A stretch of 64,000 nt of DNA from Candidatus Binataceae bacterium (GTDB lineage Bacteria; Desulfobacterota; Binatia; Binatales; Binataceae): contig JADMIL010000005.1 of assembly GCA_015478645.1 (NCBI GenBank), positions 40,549 through 104,548 on the forward strand. The letters run 5' to 3'. Shown piece after piece: positions 9,668 through 18,708 of the stretch (within the stretch, counting starts at the first letter, position 1; each line of letters begins with the position of its first letter). The translations under genes were made by a program, and so were the position numbers. Under the pieces are notes generated by a model that did not search any database, had not been told where the DNA came from, and worked only from the letters and a program-made list of their open reading frames with translations.

Positions 9668-10186
9668 ATGCGGATGAGCCTGCGCACAGGACGCGCGGCC
9701 GGTGAGCGGCGCTCGTCACTCGTGGCGTCGATCGTGCTCGCGTGGGTAGCGCTTGCGATCGTCGCGGCGCCCAGCCTGGCGAATCCGATCGGCCCGGCGA
9801 CCATCGGAAACCTGTTGAACGTTCGCGTGCTCGGATTGCGCAACAACCAGGGGCGCGTCTGCTGCACGATTTTTCCACGCTCGAAAGAGTTCCCTGGCGG
9901 CTACGACCCCGGCGAACGAACCGTGTGGGCGCCGATCGCCGATCGCGCGGCGAACTGCGAGTTTCACGACCTCGCGCCAGGCGAGTATGCGGCCGTGACC
10001 TTTCACGACGAAAACTCCGACGGCATCTTCAATCGCAATTGGCTCGGGATGCCGAAGGAGGGCTTCGGCTTTTCCAACGACGCGCAGGCGCTCTGGCGGC
10101 CGCCCAACTTCAACGAAGCCAGCTTCCCCTATGGCGGCGGCGCCGTAACCATCCTCATCCATATCCGCTACGGCCTGCGCGGCTGA
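9668..10186 (+). CDS. Exported DUF2141-family protein
   Basis: The 172-residue protein has a signal peptide: a basic start, a hydrophobic core around residues 18-37, and a likely cut near SLANP. The mature part matches the DUF2141 pattern, a small beta-sandwich seen in many diderm bacteria: VCCTIF, then LAPGEYAAVTFHDENSDG, then GMPKEGFGFSNDA. The Asp/Asn-rich HDENSDGIFN stretch looks suited to metal (calcium) binding, though the family has no established function. Location should be periplasm or outside. An upstream in-frame GTG (9617) would add 17 residues and spoil the signal peptide. It appears to stand alone. Confidence 0.8.
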   Translation: MRMSLRTGRAAGERRSSLVASIVLAWVALAIVAAPSLANPIGPATIGNLLNVRVLGLRNNQGRVCCTIFPRSKEFPGGYDPGERTVWAPIADRAANCEFHDLAPGEYAAVTFHDENSDGIFNRNWLGMPKEGFGFSNDAQALWRPPNFNEASFPYGGGAVTILIHIRYGLRG

Positions 10187-10477
10187 GCGGCCGCCCGTCG
10201 CACTACGGCCACGCGGCGCCCGCCGTGACGTGCGTCCGGCGCGTCGCGCTGCTCACTAATGGTCAGCCGGAGATGACTTGTAGTTAGCGCGGCGGCGCCG
10301 GCGGCCTTGGTGGACTCGCGGCAGCGCTAACTGGAAGTGGACAAGAGCCACACCGTCAGTTAGCAGAATAAGTTCTACAGAAGTTAAAAAAGCAGGCTTG
10401 ACACTCTTATAGCATGAAGCTACTACATTGTTCAGCAAACTTTGGCGCGCCGGTCTAGGTCCGGAGGTCGGGGAGCA
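10187..10477. other. Intergenic region with a 9-bp inverted repeat and a promoter
   Basis: AGTTAGCGC (10282-10290) is repeated in inverted form as GCGCTAACT (10324-10332), 33 bases apart, and GTTAGC recurs near 10358. The promoter at 10398 lies downstream. No gene was seen. Confidence 0.45.
10398..10429 (+). promoter_or_regulatory. Putative promoter with perfect -35 and a long spacer
   Basis: TTGACA (10398-10403) is a perfect -35. The best -10, TACATT (10424-10429), is 20 bp away; TACTAC at 10421 gives a 17-bp spacer with a poorer match. TAGC-N5-GCTA (10410-10422) is a small dyad inside the spacer. A long spacer with an internal dyad is the layout of MerR-family-controlled promoters, but no MerR gene is nearby. 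It would drive the zinc-ribbon gene at 10478. Confidence 0.4.
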
Positions 10478-10699
10478 ATGGAAACCGAACTGATTGAAAT
10501 CGAGATGATCGAGGATCGTTCGAGCCTGGCCGCGATGTCCGCCGAAGCGCGCTCGAACGGCGCCGAACTGGTCTGCCGCCGATGTGGCAATGCCGAGGAA
10601 GTCATCGCGGGCGTGCTGGTCATGATGGAAGGGAGCGAAATCTGGGCGCTGTGCGGGCCGTGCTGGCGCCAATTGCCGCAGGGATCGCATATCGTCTAG
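10478..10699 (+). CDS. Small zinc-ribbon-like protein, unknown function
   Basis: The 73-residue protein has an acidic N-terminus (METELIEIEMIEDR) followed by two CxxC pairs, CRRC at residues 33-36 and CGPC at 59-62, 22 residues apart. That spacing fits a small zinc ribbon. GGGGAG lies six bases before the ATG, and a good -35 element lies upstream, so it is probably expressed. The TAG stop (10697-10699) is not native: it falls in the terminal inverted repeat of a 115-bp element inserted at the end of the gene, so the ancestral protein may have been longer. No function can be assigned; RNA, DNA or protein binding are all possible. Confidence 0.6.
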   Translation: METELIEIEMIEDRSSLAAMSAEARSNGAELVCRRCGNAEEVIAGVLVMMEGSEIWALCGPCWRQLPQGSHIV

Positions 10700-10810
10700 G
10701 GAACCTCTGCACCAGGCTCTGGTATCACCCTGAGCGAAGCGCATGGGTCCCGGATCCGGGATCTTCGCTGCGCTCAGAATGACAACCTAACTTGTGCAGC
10801 GGTTCCCTAG
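10696..10810. mobile_element. MITE-like inverted-repeat element, copy 1
   Basis: A 115-bp element bounded by 17-bp terminal inverted repeats (10696-10712 and 10794-10810) that differ at one position. Both ends are CTAG. Inside is a near-palindromic core (10725-10782, TCACCCTGAGC ... GCTCAGAATGA) centred on CCCGGATCCGGG. The same core recurs at 16171-16229. It has no coding capacity, so any movement would need enzymes supplied in trans. Confidence 0.7.
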
Positions 10811-11076
10811 CGCCAGACGCGATGCGCGACCTCCCAGCTGATTGGAAACTGTTCTAAACCCTCGAAAACTAAGACTAATTCGTACCTGCCAAAGCTGCTG
10901 CCAAGGCCTCGTGCGCGCATTGCGCCGAGCGCGCCGAGAGCAGTCTTGAGTCCAATCAGCGAAAGGCGTATCGATTTGAAGTGAGGCGTAGGCGGCTCGC
11001 GTCTGCGGCGGGATCGCGCGGCGGATTGCGTGGATCGCACGGCTCTTTCGCAGATTGCGAAGCGAGCTGACGAAAC

Positions 11077-11114
11077 GGCTGAATCGGGGTATGCGACGCA
11101 TCTCCGATTGAACC
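11077..11114. repeat. 38-bp direct repeat with internal palindrome, copy A
   Basis: The 38-base unit from GGCTGAATCGG to CCGATTGAACC is identical to 11151-11188. Within it ATCGG-N2-T-ATGCG pairs with CGCAT-N2-CCGAT, so each copy can fold into a hairpin. Confidence 0.75.
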
Positions 11115-11150
11115 CCAGCACCGGGAGGAGCGGGCGGCGCGAGCGGCCCC

Positions 11151-11188
11151 GGCTGAATCGGGGTATGCGACGCATCTCCGATTGAACC
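11151..11188. repeat. 38-bp direct repeat with internal palindrome, copy B
   Basis: Identical to 11077-11114, with starts 74 bases apart. Two copies with a 36-base interval are too few, and too palindromic, to call a CRISPR array. Confidence 0.75.
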
Positions 11189-11360
11189 GGCGATGGCACG
11201 AAATTCGCTGCGTTGGCTTACGACCCGGTATCCGCGAACGGAACTGGAGCCTCCGGACAGCTTGTGGGGGTCGCCTCGAACGCGCCGCTCGATCGGCCGC
11301 GTAATTCATCCCCTGAACGTGAGTCCAGCTTCACGCGCGAATCGCGCGGCCCGGGATTGA

Positions 11361-12971
11361 ATGGATTCACCGATGGCCACCGCACCAAAGATCACCCCGC
11401 CGCCGCCCGAGCATGCGCGCGCCGAGTCGCATAAATGGCTGGTCGCACTCGCGGTGATGCTGGGCGCGACGCTCGAGGTGCTCGACACTTCGATCGTCAA
11501 CGTCGCCCTGCCCCACATGCAGGGGAGCTTCTCCGCCAGCGTCGACGAAATCACCTGGGTGCTGACCAGTTACCTGGTCGCCAACGGCGTGATGATCCCG
11601 TTGACCGGATGGATCTCGGCGCGCTACGGACGCAAGCGCTACTTCATGGCCTCGGTGATCGTGTTCATCTTTGCCTCGGGGCTGTGCGGGGCGGCCCAGA
11701 CGCTCACCCAGATGGTCATCTTCCGGCTGATGCAGGGGGCGGCCGGCGCCGCGATGATCCCGTCGTCGCAGGCGATCCTGATGGAGACCTTTCCGCCCGC
11801 CGAGCAGGGGCTGGCGATGGCCATGTGGGGCGTCGGCCTGATGGCCGCGCCGGTGCTCGGGCCGACGCTCGGCGGCTGGATCACCGATAACTGGAACTGG
11901 CGCTGGAATTTCTACATCAACCTGCCGATCGGCACGATCGCCGCCGTGATGGTCTACTGGTTCGTGCATGACCCGGCCTATCTGCGCGCGCGGCGCGGGG
12001 TCAGCCGGCAAATCGACTACGTGGGGATCGCGTGCCTGTTCTTCGGGCTGGGCCTGCTGCAGATCGTGCTCGATCGCGGCCAGCGCTCCGACTGGTTCAG
12101 CACCGGCTGGGTCTGCTATTTCACGGCGGGATCGATCGCGGCGATCGCGATCCTGATCTGGCATGAGCTGCGCTTTCCGGATCCGATTCTCGATCTGACG
12201 ATTCTCAAAATTCCGGTCTTCAACATTTCGGTCATCACCGTGATGGCGATGGTGATGATCTTGTATGGCACCAACCTGCTGAATCCGCTGTTCCTGCAGG
12301 ACCTGATGGGCTACGACGCCTGGCGCGCCGGATTGGCGGTGGCGCCGCGCGGTGTCGGCACGCTGGTCACGATGCTGTTCGTCGGCCAGATGTCCCGGCG
12401 CGGCTTCGACATGCGCCCGTTGGTCGGCGTCGGCTTCGCGATGGTCGCTTACGCCACGTGGATGATGGGCCATTGGGATCTCGACGTCGGCACCTACGCG
12501 CTGGCGATACCAATCGTCCTGTCAGGCGCCGGTTCGGGCTTTATTTTTCCCACGCTCTCGGCGACCACGCTCTCATGCGTCGAGAAAGAACGGATGGGCT
12601 ACGCATCGAGCCTGTACAACATGATGCGCAATACGGGCTCCGCGATCGGCATCTCGCTGGTCACCAATCTGCTCAACAGCCTCGAGCAGAAACATCAGTC
12701 GTACCTGGTCGATCACGTTTCGATATTCGACGCGTGGCGGCTGAGCGAGCAGGGCGCGCGGATGCCCGGGGCGCCGACGTTCAATTACGCCCAGGAACTC
12801 GCGACCAATCAGCGGCAGGGGCTCGGCATGCTCTACCATACGGTGCAGTCGCAGGCGTCGCTGCTCGCCTACAACGATATCTATCGCCTGCTGGCAATCC
12901 TGGGCGCACTGTTTATTCCGTCATTCCTGATGCTCAAGAAGACCGCGGGCCGCGCCCCCGCGGGGCATTGA
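11361..12971 (+). CDS. DHA2-family MFS multidrug exporter (EmrB/QacA type)
   Basis: The 536-residue protein has about 14 hydrophobic helices. The DHA2 signature LDTSIVNVALPHM lies in helix 1 (about residues 34-46), and motif A is in loop 2-3 (GWISARYGRKR). This family expels drugs, dyes or organic acids with proton motive force. ATG 11361 and ATG 11373 are both possible starts. EmrB-type pumps usually sit beside an EmrA/HlyD-type membrane-fusion gene or a TetR regulator; neither is here, so it may work alone or with a distant partner. Gene-poor repeat DNA precedes it. Confidence 0.88.
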   Translation: MDSPMATAPKITPPPPEHARAESHKWLVALAVMLGATLEVLDTSIVNVALPHMQGSFSASVDEITWVLTSYLVANGVMIPLTGWISARYGRKRYFMASVIVFIFASGLCGAAQTLTQMVIFRLMQGAAGAAMIPSSQAILMETFPPAEQGLAMAMWGVGLMAAPVLGPTLGGWITDNWNWRWNFYINLPIGTIAAVMVYWFVHDPAYLRARRGVSRQIDYVGIACLFFGLGLLQIVLDRGQRSDWFSTGWVCYFTAGSIAAIAILIWHELRFPDPILDLTILKIPVFNISVITVMAMVMILYGTNLLNPLFLQDLMGYDAWRAGLAVAPRGVGTLVTMLFVGQMSRRGFDMRPLVGVGFAMVAYATWMMGHWDLDVGTYALAIPIVLSGAGSGFIFPTLSATTLSCVEKERMGYASSLYNMMRNTGSAIGISLVTNLLNSLEQKHQSYLVDHVSIFDAWRLSEQGARMPGAPTFNYAQELATNQRQGLGMLYHTVQSQASLLAYNDIYRLLAILGALFIPSFLMLKKTAGRAPAGH

Positions 12972-12999
12972 CGAAGCTGCGCTGGCGCGTGCAACGCGA

Positions 13000-14454
13000 T
13001 CAGATTGCGCCGGTGCAGAGCACCAGCGCCGTGCGCAGGCGCGCTACGGTGCGCGCGCGGCCGAGCACCGCTATCACTTCATAGATGCCTGGGCTGACGG
13101 TGCCGCCGGTCAGTGCTACGCGCACCGGCTGGGCCAGTTGGCCGAGCTTGATCGCGAAGCGCCCGAGCACGCGCTCGAAGGCCGCGGCGATCGCCACTTC
13201 GCTGAAATCCGCGCCGAGCGAATCGAGCTCGCCGGCCAGCGCGTCGAGCGCCTCCGCAATCTCGGGCTTCAGGAATTTCGAGGCCGCCTTGGGCTCGATC
13301 GCGATCTCGTCGAGAATGTAAAAGCTCGCGAAGTCGGCCAGCTCGGCGAGTGTCTTGGCGCGCTCGCGCAGCGTCGCGACGGCGCGTTCGAGCCATGCGT
13401 CGTCGCCCGGAATCGTCCATCCGCGCTGTGCGATGAACGGTTTCACGTCCTGCGCGAGTTGCGGGACGGGCCGCTCCTTGAGGTAATGAAAGTTCAGCCA
13501 GAGCAGTTTTTCCGCGTTGAAGATGCCGGCCGACTTGCCGCAACTGGCGAAATCGAAATAGTCGAACATCTCCTGGCGCGAGAAAATCTCCTGGTCGCCA
13601 TGCGACCATCCGAGACGCACCAGGTAATTGAGCAGGGCCTCGGGAAAATAGCCGAGATCGCGATAGGCGAAGACCGAGGTCGCGCCGTGGCGCTTGGAGA
13701 GTTTCTGCCCGTCCGCCCCCATGACCATCGGCAGATGCGCATAGGCCGGCGGCTCAAGCCCGAGCGCGTAGAAAATCTGCATCTGGCGCGGAGTGTTGGG
13801 CAGATGGTCGTCGCCGCGCACGACGTGCGTGATGCCGAAGTCGAAGTCGTCGAGCACGGTGGCGAAGTTGTAGGTCGGCACGCCGTCGGAGCGGAAAATG
13901 ATCAGGTCGTCGATTTCGCGGTTCTCGAACACCGCACGGCCCTTGATCAGATCATCGACCACGGTCGCCCCTTCGTGCGGAGCGCGAAAGCGGATAGTAT
14001 AGTTGCGACCCGCCTTTTTGTCGGGAAGCTCTACTTTCGGCAGCTCCGCGGGCGGCGTGCGATCGCGGCAGCGGCCGTCGTAGCCAGGCTTGCGATGCTC
14101 GCGGGTGGCCTGCTGGCGCATCGCGTCGAGCTCGGCCGCCGAGCAGAAGCAGGGATAGGCCTTGCCCTCGGCGAGCAGCTTGAGCGCGCTCTCGCGGTAG
14201 CGATCGTAGCGGCTCGACTGAAAATACTTGCGGTCGGGCGGCCCCTCGTCCCATTCGACGCCGAGCCAGCGCAGGCTCTCGAGGATTTCGTCGAGCGACT
14301 CGCGCGTCGAGCGCTCGGTGTCGGTGTCGTCGATGCGCAGGATGAACGCGCCATGGGCGTGGCGGGCAAACAGGTAGGCGAACAGCCCCGAGCGGACGTT
14401 CCCGATATGCAGGGCGCCGGTCGGGCTCGGCGCATAGCGCGTGCGGACGGTCAC
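13000..14454 (-). CDS. gltX: Glutamate--tRNA ligase
   Basis: The 484-residue enzyme charges tRNA-Glu (in many bacteria also tRNA-Gln) with glutamate. Class I synthetase signatures are plain: the HIGH box as HIGN in PSPTGALHIGN (residues 10-19) and KMSKS as KLSKRHG (about 250-256). The TRYAPSPTG start and the C-terminal anticodon-binding helical domain are typical, and the length is normal for bacterial GluRS. It starts with GTG. A 97-bp gap separates it from guaA upstream on the same strand. No gatCAB or glnS is visible, so discrimination cannot be judged. Confidence 0.95.
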   Translation of the reverse strand: MTVRTRYAPSPTGALHIGNVRSGLFAYLFARHAHGAFILRIDDTDTERSTRESLDEILESLRWLGVEWDEGPPDRKYFQSSRYDRYRESALKLLAEGKAYPCFCSAAELDAMRQQATREHRKPGYDGRCRDRTPPAELPKVELPDKKAGRNYTIRFRAPHEGATVVDDLIKGRAVFENREIDDLIIFRSDGVPTYNFATVLDDFDFGITHVVRGDDHLPNTPRQMQIFYALGLEPPAYAHLPMVMGADGQKLSKRHGATSVFAYRDLGYFPEALLNYLVRLGWSHGDQEIFSRQEMFDYFDFASCGKSAGIFNAEKLLWLNFHYLKERPVPQLAQDVKPFIAQRGWTIPGDDAWLERAVATLRERAKTLAELADFASFYILDEIAIEPKAASKFLKPEIAEALDALAGELDSLGADFSEVAIAAAFERVLGRFAIKLGQLAQPVRVALTGGTVSPGIYEVIAVLGRARTVARLRTALVLCTGAI

Positions 14455-14551
14455 GAGATCATCACCATGCGGACGATTTTATCAACTTTTGCGGCCGACT
14501 GCGCGCGCCGACGAGATCGACTGCGCCCGCTTCAGCGGCCGCCCGCGCCGG

Positions 14552-16084
<1,533 letters not shown>

Positions 16085-16144
16085 AAAGCTCTGCCTTGCT
16101 CAAAGAATATAGCCGAGCGCGGCGGCGCGGCGAAGCGCATGGGG

Positions 16145-16258
16145 CTTAATTATGACCGCGCGGTGTTATGTCACCCTGAGCGCAGCGAACGGGTCCCGGA
16201 TCCGGGATTCCTCGCTCCGCTCAGAATGATCGAGAATGCGCGGCCCATGACTTAATTA
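16145..16258. mobile_element. MITE-like inverted-repeat element, copy 2
   Basis: The core 16171-16229 (TCACCCTGAGC ... GCTCAGAATGA around CCCGGATCCGGG) is closely related to the core at 10725-10782. Outside it the arms differ from copy 1: CTTAATTATGACC on the left and GACTTAATTAAAA on the right, which are roughly inverted to each other. Overall length (about 114 bp) matches copy 1. It lies between guaA and der. Confidence 0.6.
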
Positions 16259-16274
16259 AAACCGCGGCTTTGAC

Positions 16275-16328
16275 TGGGATGCGGACGAGTCCGCGAAGTC
16301 GCGCTTTTGGTGACTCGCCCGCACCCCA
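16275..16328 (-). terminator. 17-bp hairpin just after der
   Basis: Bases 16275-16291 and 16312-16328 pair over 17 bp; on the minus-strand transcript the two non-Watson-Crick positions become G-U pairs. The 20-base loop contains its own small CGCG stem. It starts six bases past the der stop. The nearest T-run (GGTTTT) is about 10 bases beyond, so it may act as a terminator or an RNA 3'-end stabiliser. Confidence 0.45.
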
Positions 16329-16334
16329 TGCCCG

Positions 16335-17810
16335 CTAATGGCGGGCGTCGCCGGGACGGCGCAGCTTGGCGCGCGCGGCGCGCACGCGCGGCGCGGCGGC
16401 AGCCGGCGGCGGTCGCGATTCGACCCATGAACGGCCGGTGCGGCGGAACTCGAGACGCAGCGGTGTGCCGACGCCGTCGAGCCGCAGGGCGGCGCGAAAG
16501 CGCCCTTCGAGAAAGCGGATGTAATGGGCCGGGATGTCGCGCTCGACGTTGGTGAAAAATACCAGTCGCGGCGGCGCGCTGCCGGTCTGCGTCACGTACA
16601 TCATCTTGAGCCGGCGCCGGCCGACCAGCGGCGGATCCTGCGCGTCGATGGTCTCGGCCAGGATGCGGTTGAGCTGCGCGGTCTGAAACGCCGAATGCCA
16701 TCCGTCGCCCGCGCGCGCCGCGGCCGGCAGGATGTCGTCGACGCCGTCGCCAGTGATCGCCGAGGTGAAGATCATCGCGGCGAACTCGAGAAACGGATGG
16801 CGATGGTAGGCGTCGCGCACGAAGATCGGCACGCGCTTGCCGGTCTTGGCCGCCGCGTCCCACTTGTTGCACACCACGACCATCGCGCGGTCGTTGCTCT
16901 CGACCAGCCGCGCCAGCCGCACGTCCTGATCGGTGATGCCCTCGGTCGCGTCGATTACCAGCACCAGCACTTCGGCGCGGCGAATTACCTCGATCGCGCG
17001 GCCGACCGAATGATGCTCGAGGTCGCCTTCGACCTTGGGCGGCCGGCGGATGCCCGCGGTGTCGATCAGCAGCACGTCGCGGCCACCCGCGTCGAGGCGC
17101 ACGTCGACCGGATCGCGCGTGGTGCCCGGACGATCGTCGACGATCGCGCGATCGTACCCGGCGAGCCGATTGAGGATCGACGACTTGCCGACGTTGGGCC
17201 GGCCGATCAACGCCACGCGCAGGTCGGGCCGATGCTCGGCGACCGCTTCGCGCGGCGGCATCTGCGCCACGATCGCGTCGAGCAGATCGCCCATGCCCAG
17301 TCCGTGCGCCGCGGAAATAAACGTCACGCTGGCCAGCCCGAGCGCATAGGCCTCGGCGGCCGACGCTTCCTGGTTGGCATGGTCGACCTTGTTAACCGCG
17401 GCGATCACCGGGCGGCCGGTCTCGCGGATGAGCGCGAGCGCTTCGCGATCGCCGGTGGTGATGCCGGCGCGGCCGTCGATCACCAGCACCACGAGGTCGG
17501 CCGCCGCGACGGCGGCCAGCGCCTCTTCGACCGCGCGTTCGGTGGCCGGCTCGCGCGCGTAGAGCTCGAGGCCGCCGCTGTCGGCGATGACGAACTCGTG
17601 ATCCTCATGCGTCGCGCGCGCCAGGTTGACGTCGCGCGTGGTGCCGGCGATTGCGCTGACGATGGCGCGTCCGCGTCCCGCGATCCGATTGAAGATGGTC
17701 GACTTGCCGACGTTCGCGCGGCCGACCAGCACGACTACCGGAAGGCCACCGGCGTTGCTCGCGACCAGGCTCGGCCCGGCCGCGGGATTGGTTTTGGTGC
17801 GCGTCGTCAT
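16335..17810 (-). CDS. der: Ribosome-associated GTPase Der (EngA)
   Basis: The 491-residue protein has the diagnostic two tandem GTPase domains, with P-loops GRANVGKS (about 30-37) and GRPNVGKS, G3 DSGG and DTAG, and G4 NKVD and NKWD. A KH-like C-terminal domain follows (MYVTQTGSAPPRLVFF). Der helps late maturation of the 50S ribosomal subunit. The frame stays open 52 codons upstream inside era, but ATG 17810, one base after the era stop, is the fitting start. The C-terminal 30 residues are Ala/Arg-rich. It is the last gene of rnc-era-der. Confidence 0.95.
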   Translation of the reverse strand: MTTRTKTNPAAGPSLVASNAGGLPVVVLVGRANVGKSTIFNRIAGRGRAIVSAIAGTTRDVNLARATHEDHEFVIADSGGLELYAREPATERAVEEALAAVAAADLVVLVIDGRAGITTGDREALALIRETGRPVIAAVNKVDHANQEASAAEAYALGLASVTFISAAHGLGMGDLLDAIVAQMPPREAVAEHRPDLRVALIGRPNVGKSSILNRLAGYDRAIVDDRPGTTRDPVDVRLDAGGRDVLLIDTAGIRRPPKVEGDLEHHSVGRAIEVIRRAEVLVLVIDATEGITDQDVRLARLVESNDRAMVVVCNKWDAAAKTGKRVPIFVRDAYHRHPFLEFAAMIFTSAITGDGVDDILPAAARAGDGWHSAFQTAQLNRILAETIDAQDPPLVGRRRLKMMYVTQTGSAPPRLVFFTNVERDIPAHYIRFLEGRFRAALRLDGVGTPLRLEFRRTGRSWVESRPPPAAAAPRVRAARAKLRRPGDARH

Positions 17811-17811
17811 C

Positions 17812-18708
17812 TTACAATCCGAGCTCCTTGAGGCGGCGCGGATCGCCGGTCCATCCGCGCTCGACCTTGACGCGCAAGGCGAGGAACAGGTGCCGCCCGA
17901 GCATCTGCTCGAGCTCGCGGCGCGCGCCGGTGCCGATCTCCTTGAGCTGGCGCCCGCCGGCGCCAATCACCATGCCCTTGTGCGCTTCGCGTTCGACGAT
18001 AATCAGGGCTTCGATGCGGGTGAGGTTGCGATCGGCCTCTTCCGCAAATTGCTCGACCAGCACGGCGGTGGAAAACGGAATCTCCTGGCGCATCGCGAGA
18101 AACAGCTTCTCGCGAATCACCTCCTCGGCGATCATCCGTTCGGTCTGGTCGGTGTATTCGTCACCCGGCATCAGCGGCGGCCCCGCCGGGAGCATCTGCT
18201 TGATCACGCGCACCAGCTCGTCGACGTTGTCGCCGGTCAGCGCGCTGATCGGCACGATCTCGGCGCGCGTGGCGGCCGCGTGAATCTCCGCCACCAGCGC
18301 CATCAGACGCTCGCGCGACGCGCGATCGATCTTGTTGATCGCGACGATCAGCGGCCGGCCGAGCGCGGCGGCGTCGGCCAGAAAGGCGCGATCGTCGCCC
18401 GACAGCGCTCCGCCCGCCGCGACCACCGCGACGATCACCTCGCCCTCCGCGAGGCATCGATGAGCCGTCTCGACCATCCGGCGGTTGAGCTGATGGCGCG
18501 GCTGATGGAGTCCGGGCGTATCGATCAGGATCATCTGCGCGTCGGGATCCGAGCGAATGCCCAGGATGCGGCGGCGCGTGGTCTGCGGCCGGGGCGTGAC
18601 GATCGCGACCTTCTGTCCGACCAGGCGGTTGAGCAGCGTCGATTTACCGACGTTGGTCTGGCCGCCAATCGTGACGAAGCCCGCGCGATGAGTACTAGTT
18701 TCGCTCAC
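17812..18708 (-). CDS. era: GTPase Era
   Basis: The 298-residue protein couples 16S rRNA processing and 30S assembly to GTP. The P-loop GGQTNVGKS (about 15-23), effector PQTTR (41-45), DTPGLH and NKID form the G domain. The C-terminal KH domain has the motif VIGAGGRQLKEIG, which binds the 16S rRNA 3' end. The start is GTG. It overlaps the end of rnc by 14 bases and ends one base before der, so rnc, era and der form one translationally coupled unit. rnc-era pairing is widespread. Confidence 0.96.
   Translation of the reverse strand: MSETSTHRAGFVTIGGQTNVGKSTLLNRLVGQKVAIVTPRPQTTRRRILGIRSDPDAQMILIDTPGLHQPRHQLNRRMVETAHRCLAEGEVIVAVVAAGGALSGDDRAFLADAAALGRPLIVAINKIDRASRERLMALVAEIHAAATRAEIVPISALTGDNVDELVRVIKQMLPAGPPLMPGDEYTDQTERMIAEEVIREKLFLAMRQEIPFSTAVLVEQFAEEADRNLTRIEALIIVEREAHKGMVIGAGGRQLKEIGTGARRELEQMLGRHLFLALRVKVERGWTGDPRRLKELGL

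Larger units (their letters stand above)
10811..11360. other. Gene-free stretch with repeats
   Basis: About 550 bases with no convincing gene. The only structure seen is a pair of 38-bp direct repeats (11077-11114 and 11151-11188). Open frames on both strands lack family features and ribosome binding sites. Together with the adjacent inserted element it looks like decayed or repeat-accumulating sequence. Confidence 0.5.

Noticed and set aside
11077..11188. Possible two-repeat CRISPR
   Set aside because: Only two copies, strongly palindromic over most of the unit, no cas genes and no further spacers.
16278..16300. GACGAGTCC...GCGAA, reminiscent of a hammerhead ribozyme core
   Set aside because: The required CTGATGA and GAAA core sequences are not present; the stretch is better explained as a simple long hairpin after der.
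17811..17966. 52-codon N-terminal extension of der
   Set aside because: It lies wholly inside era, is Ser/Arg/Ala-rich and unconserved; ATG 17810 matches the family start.
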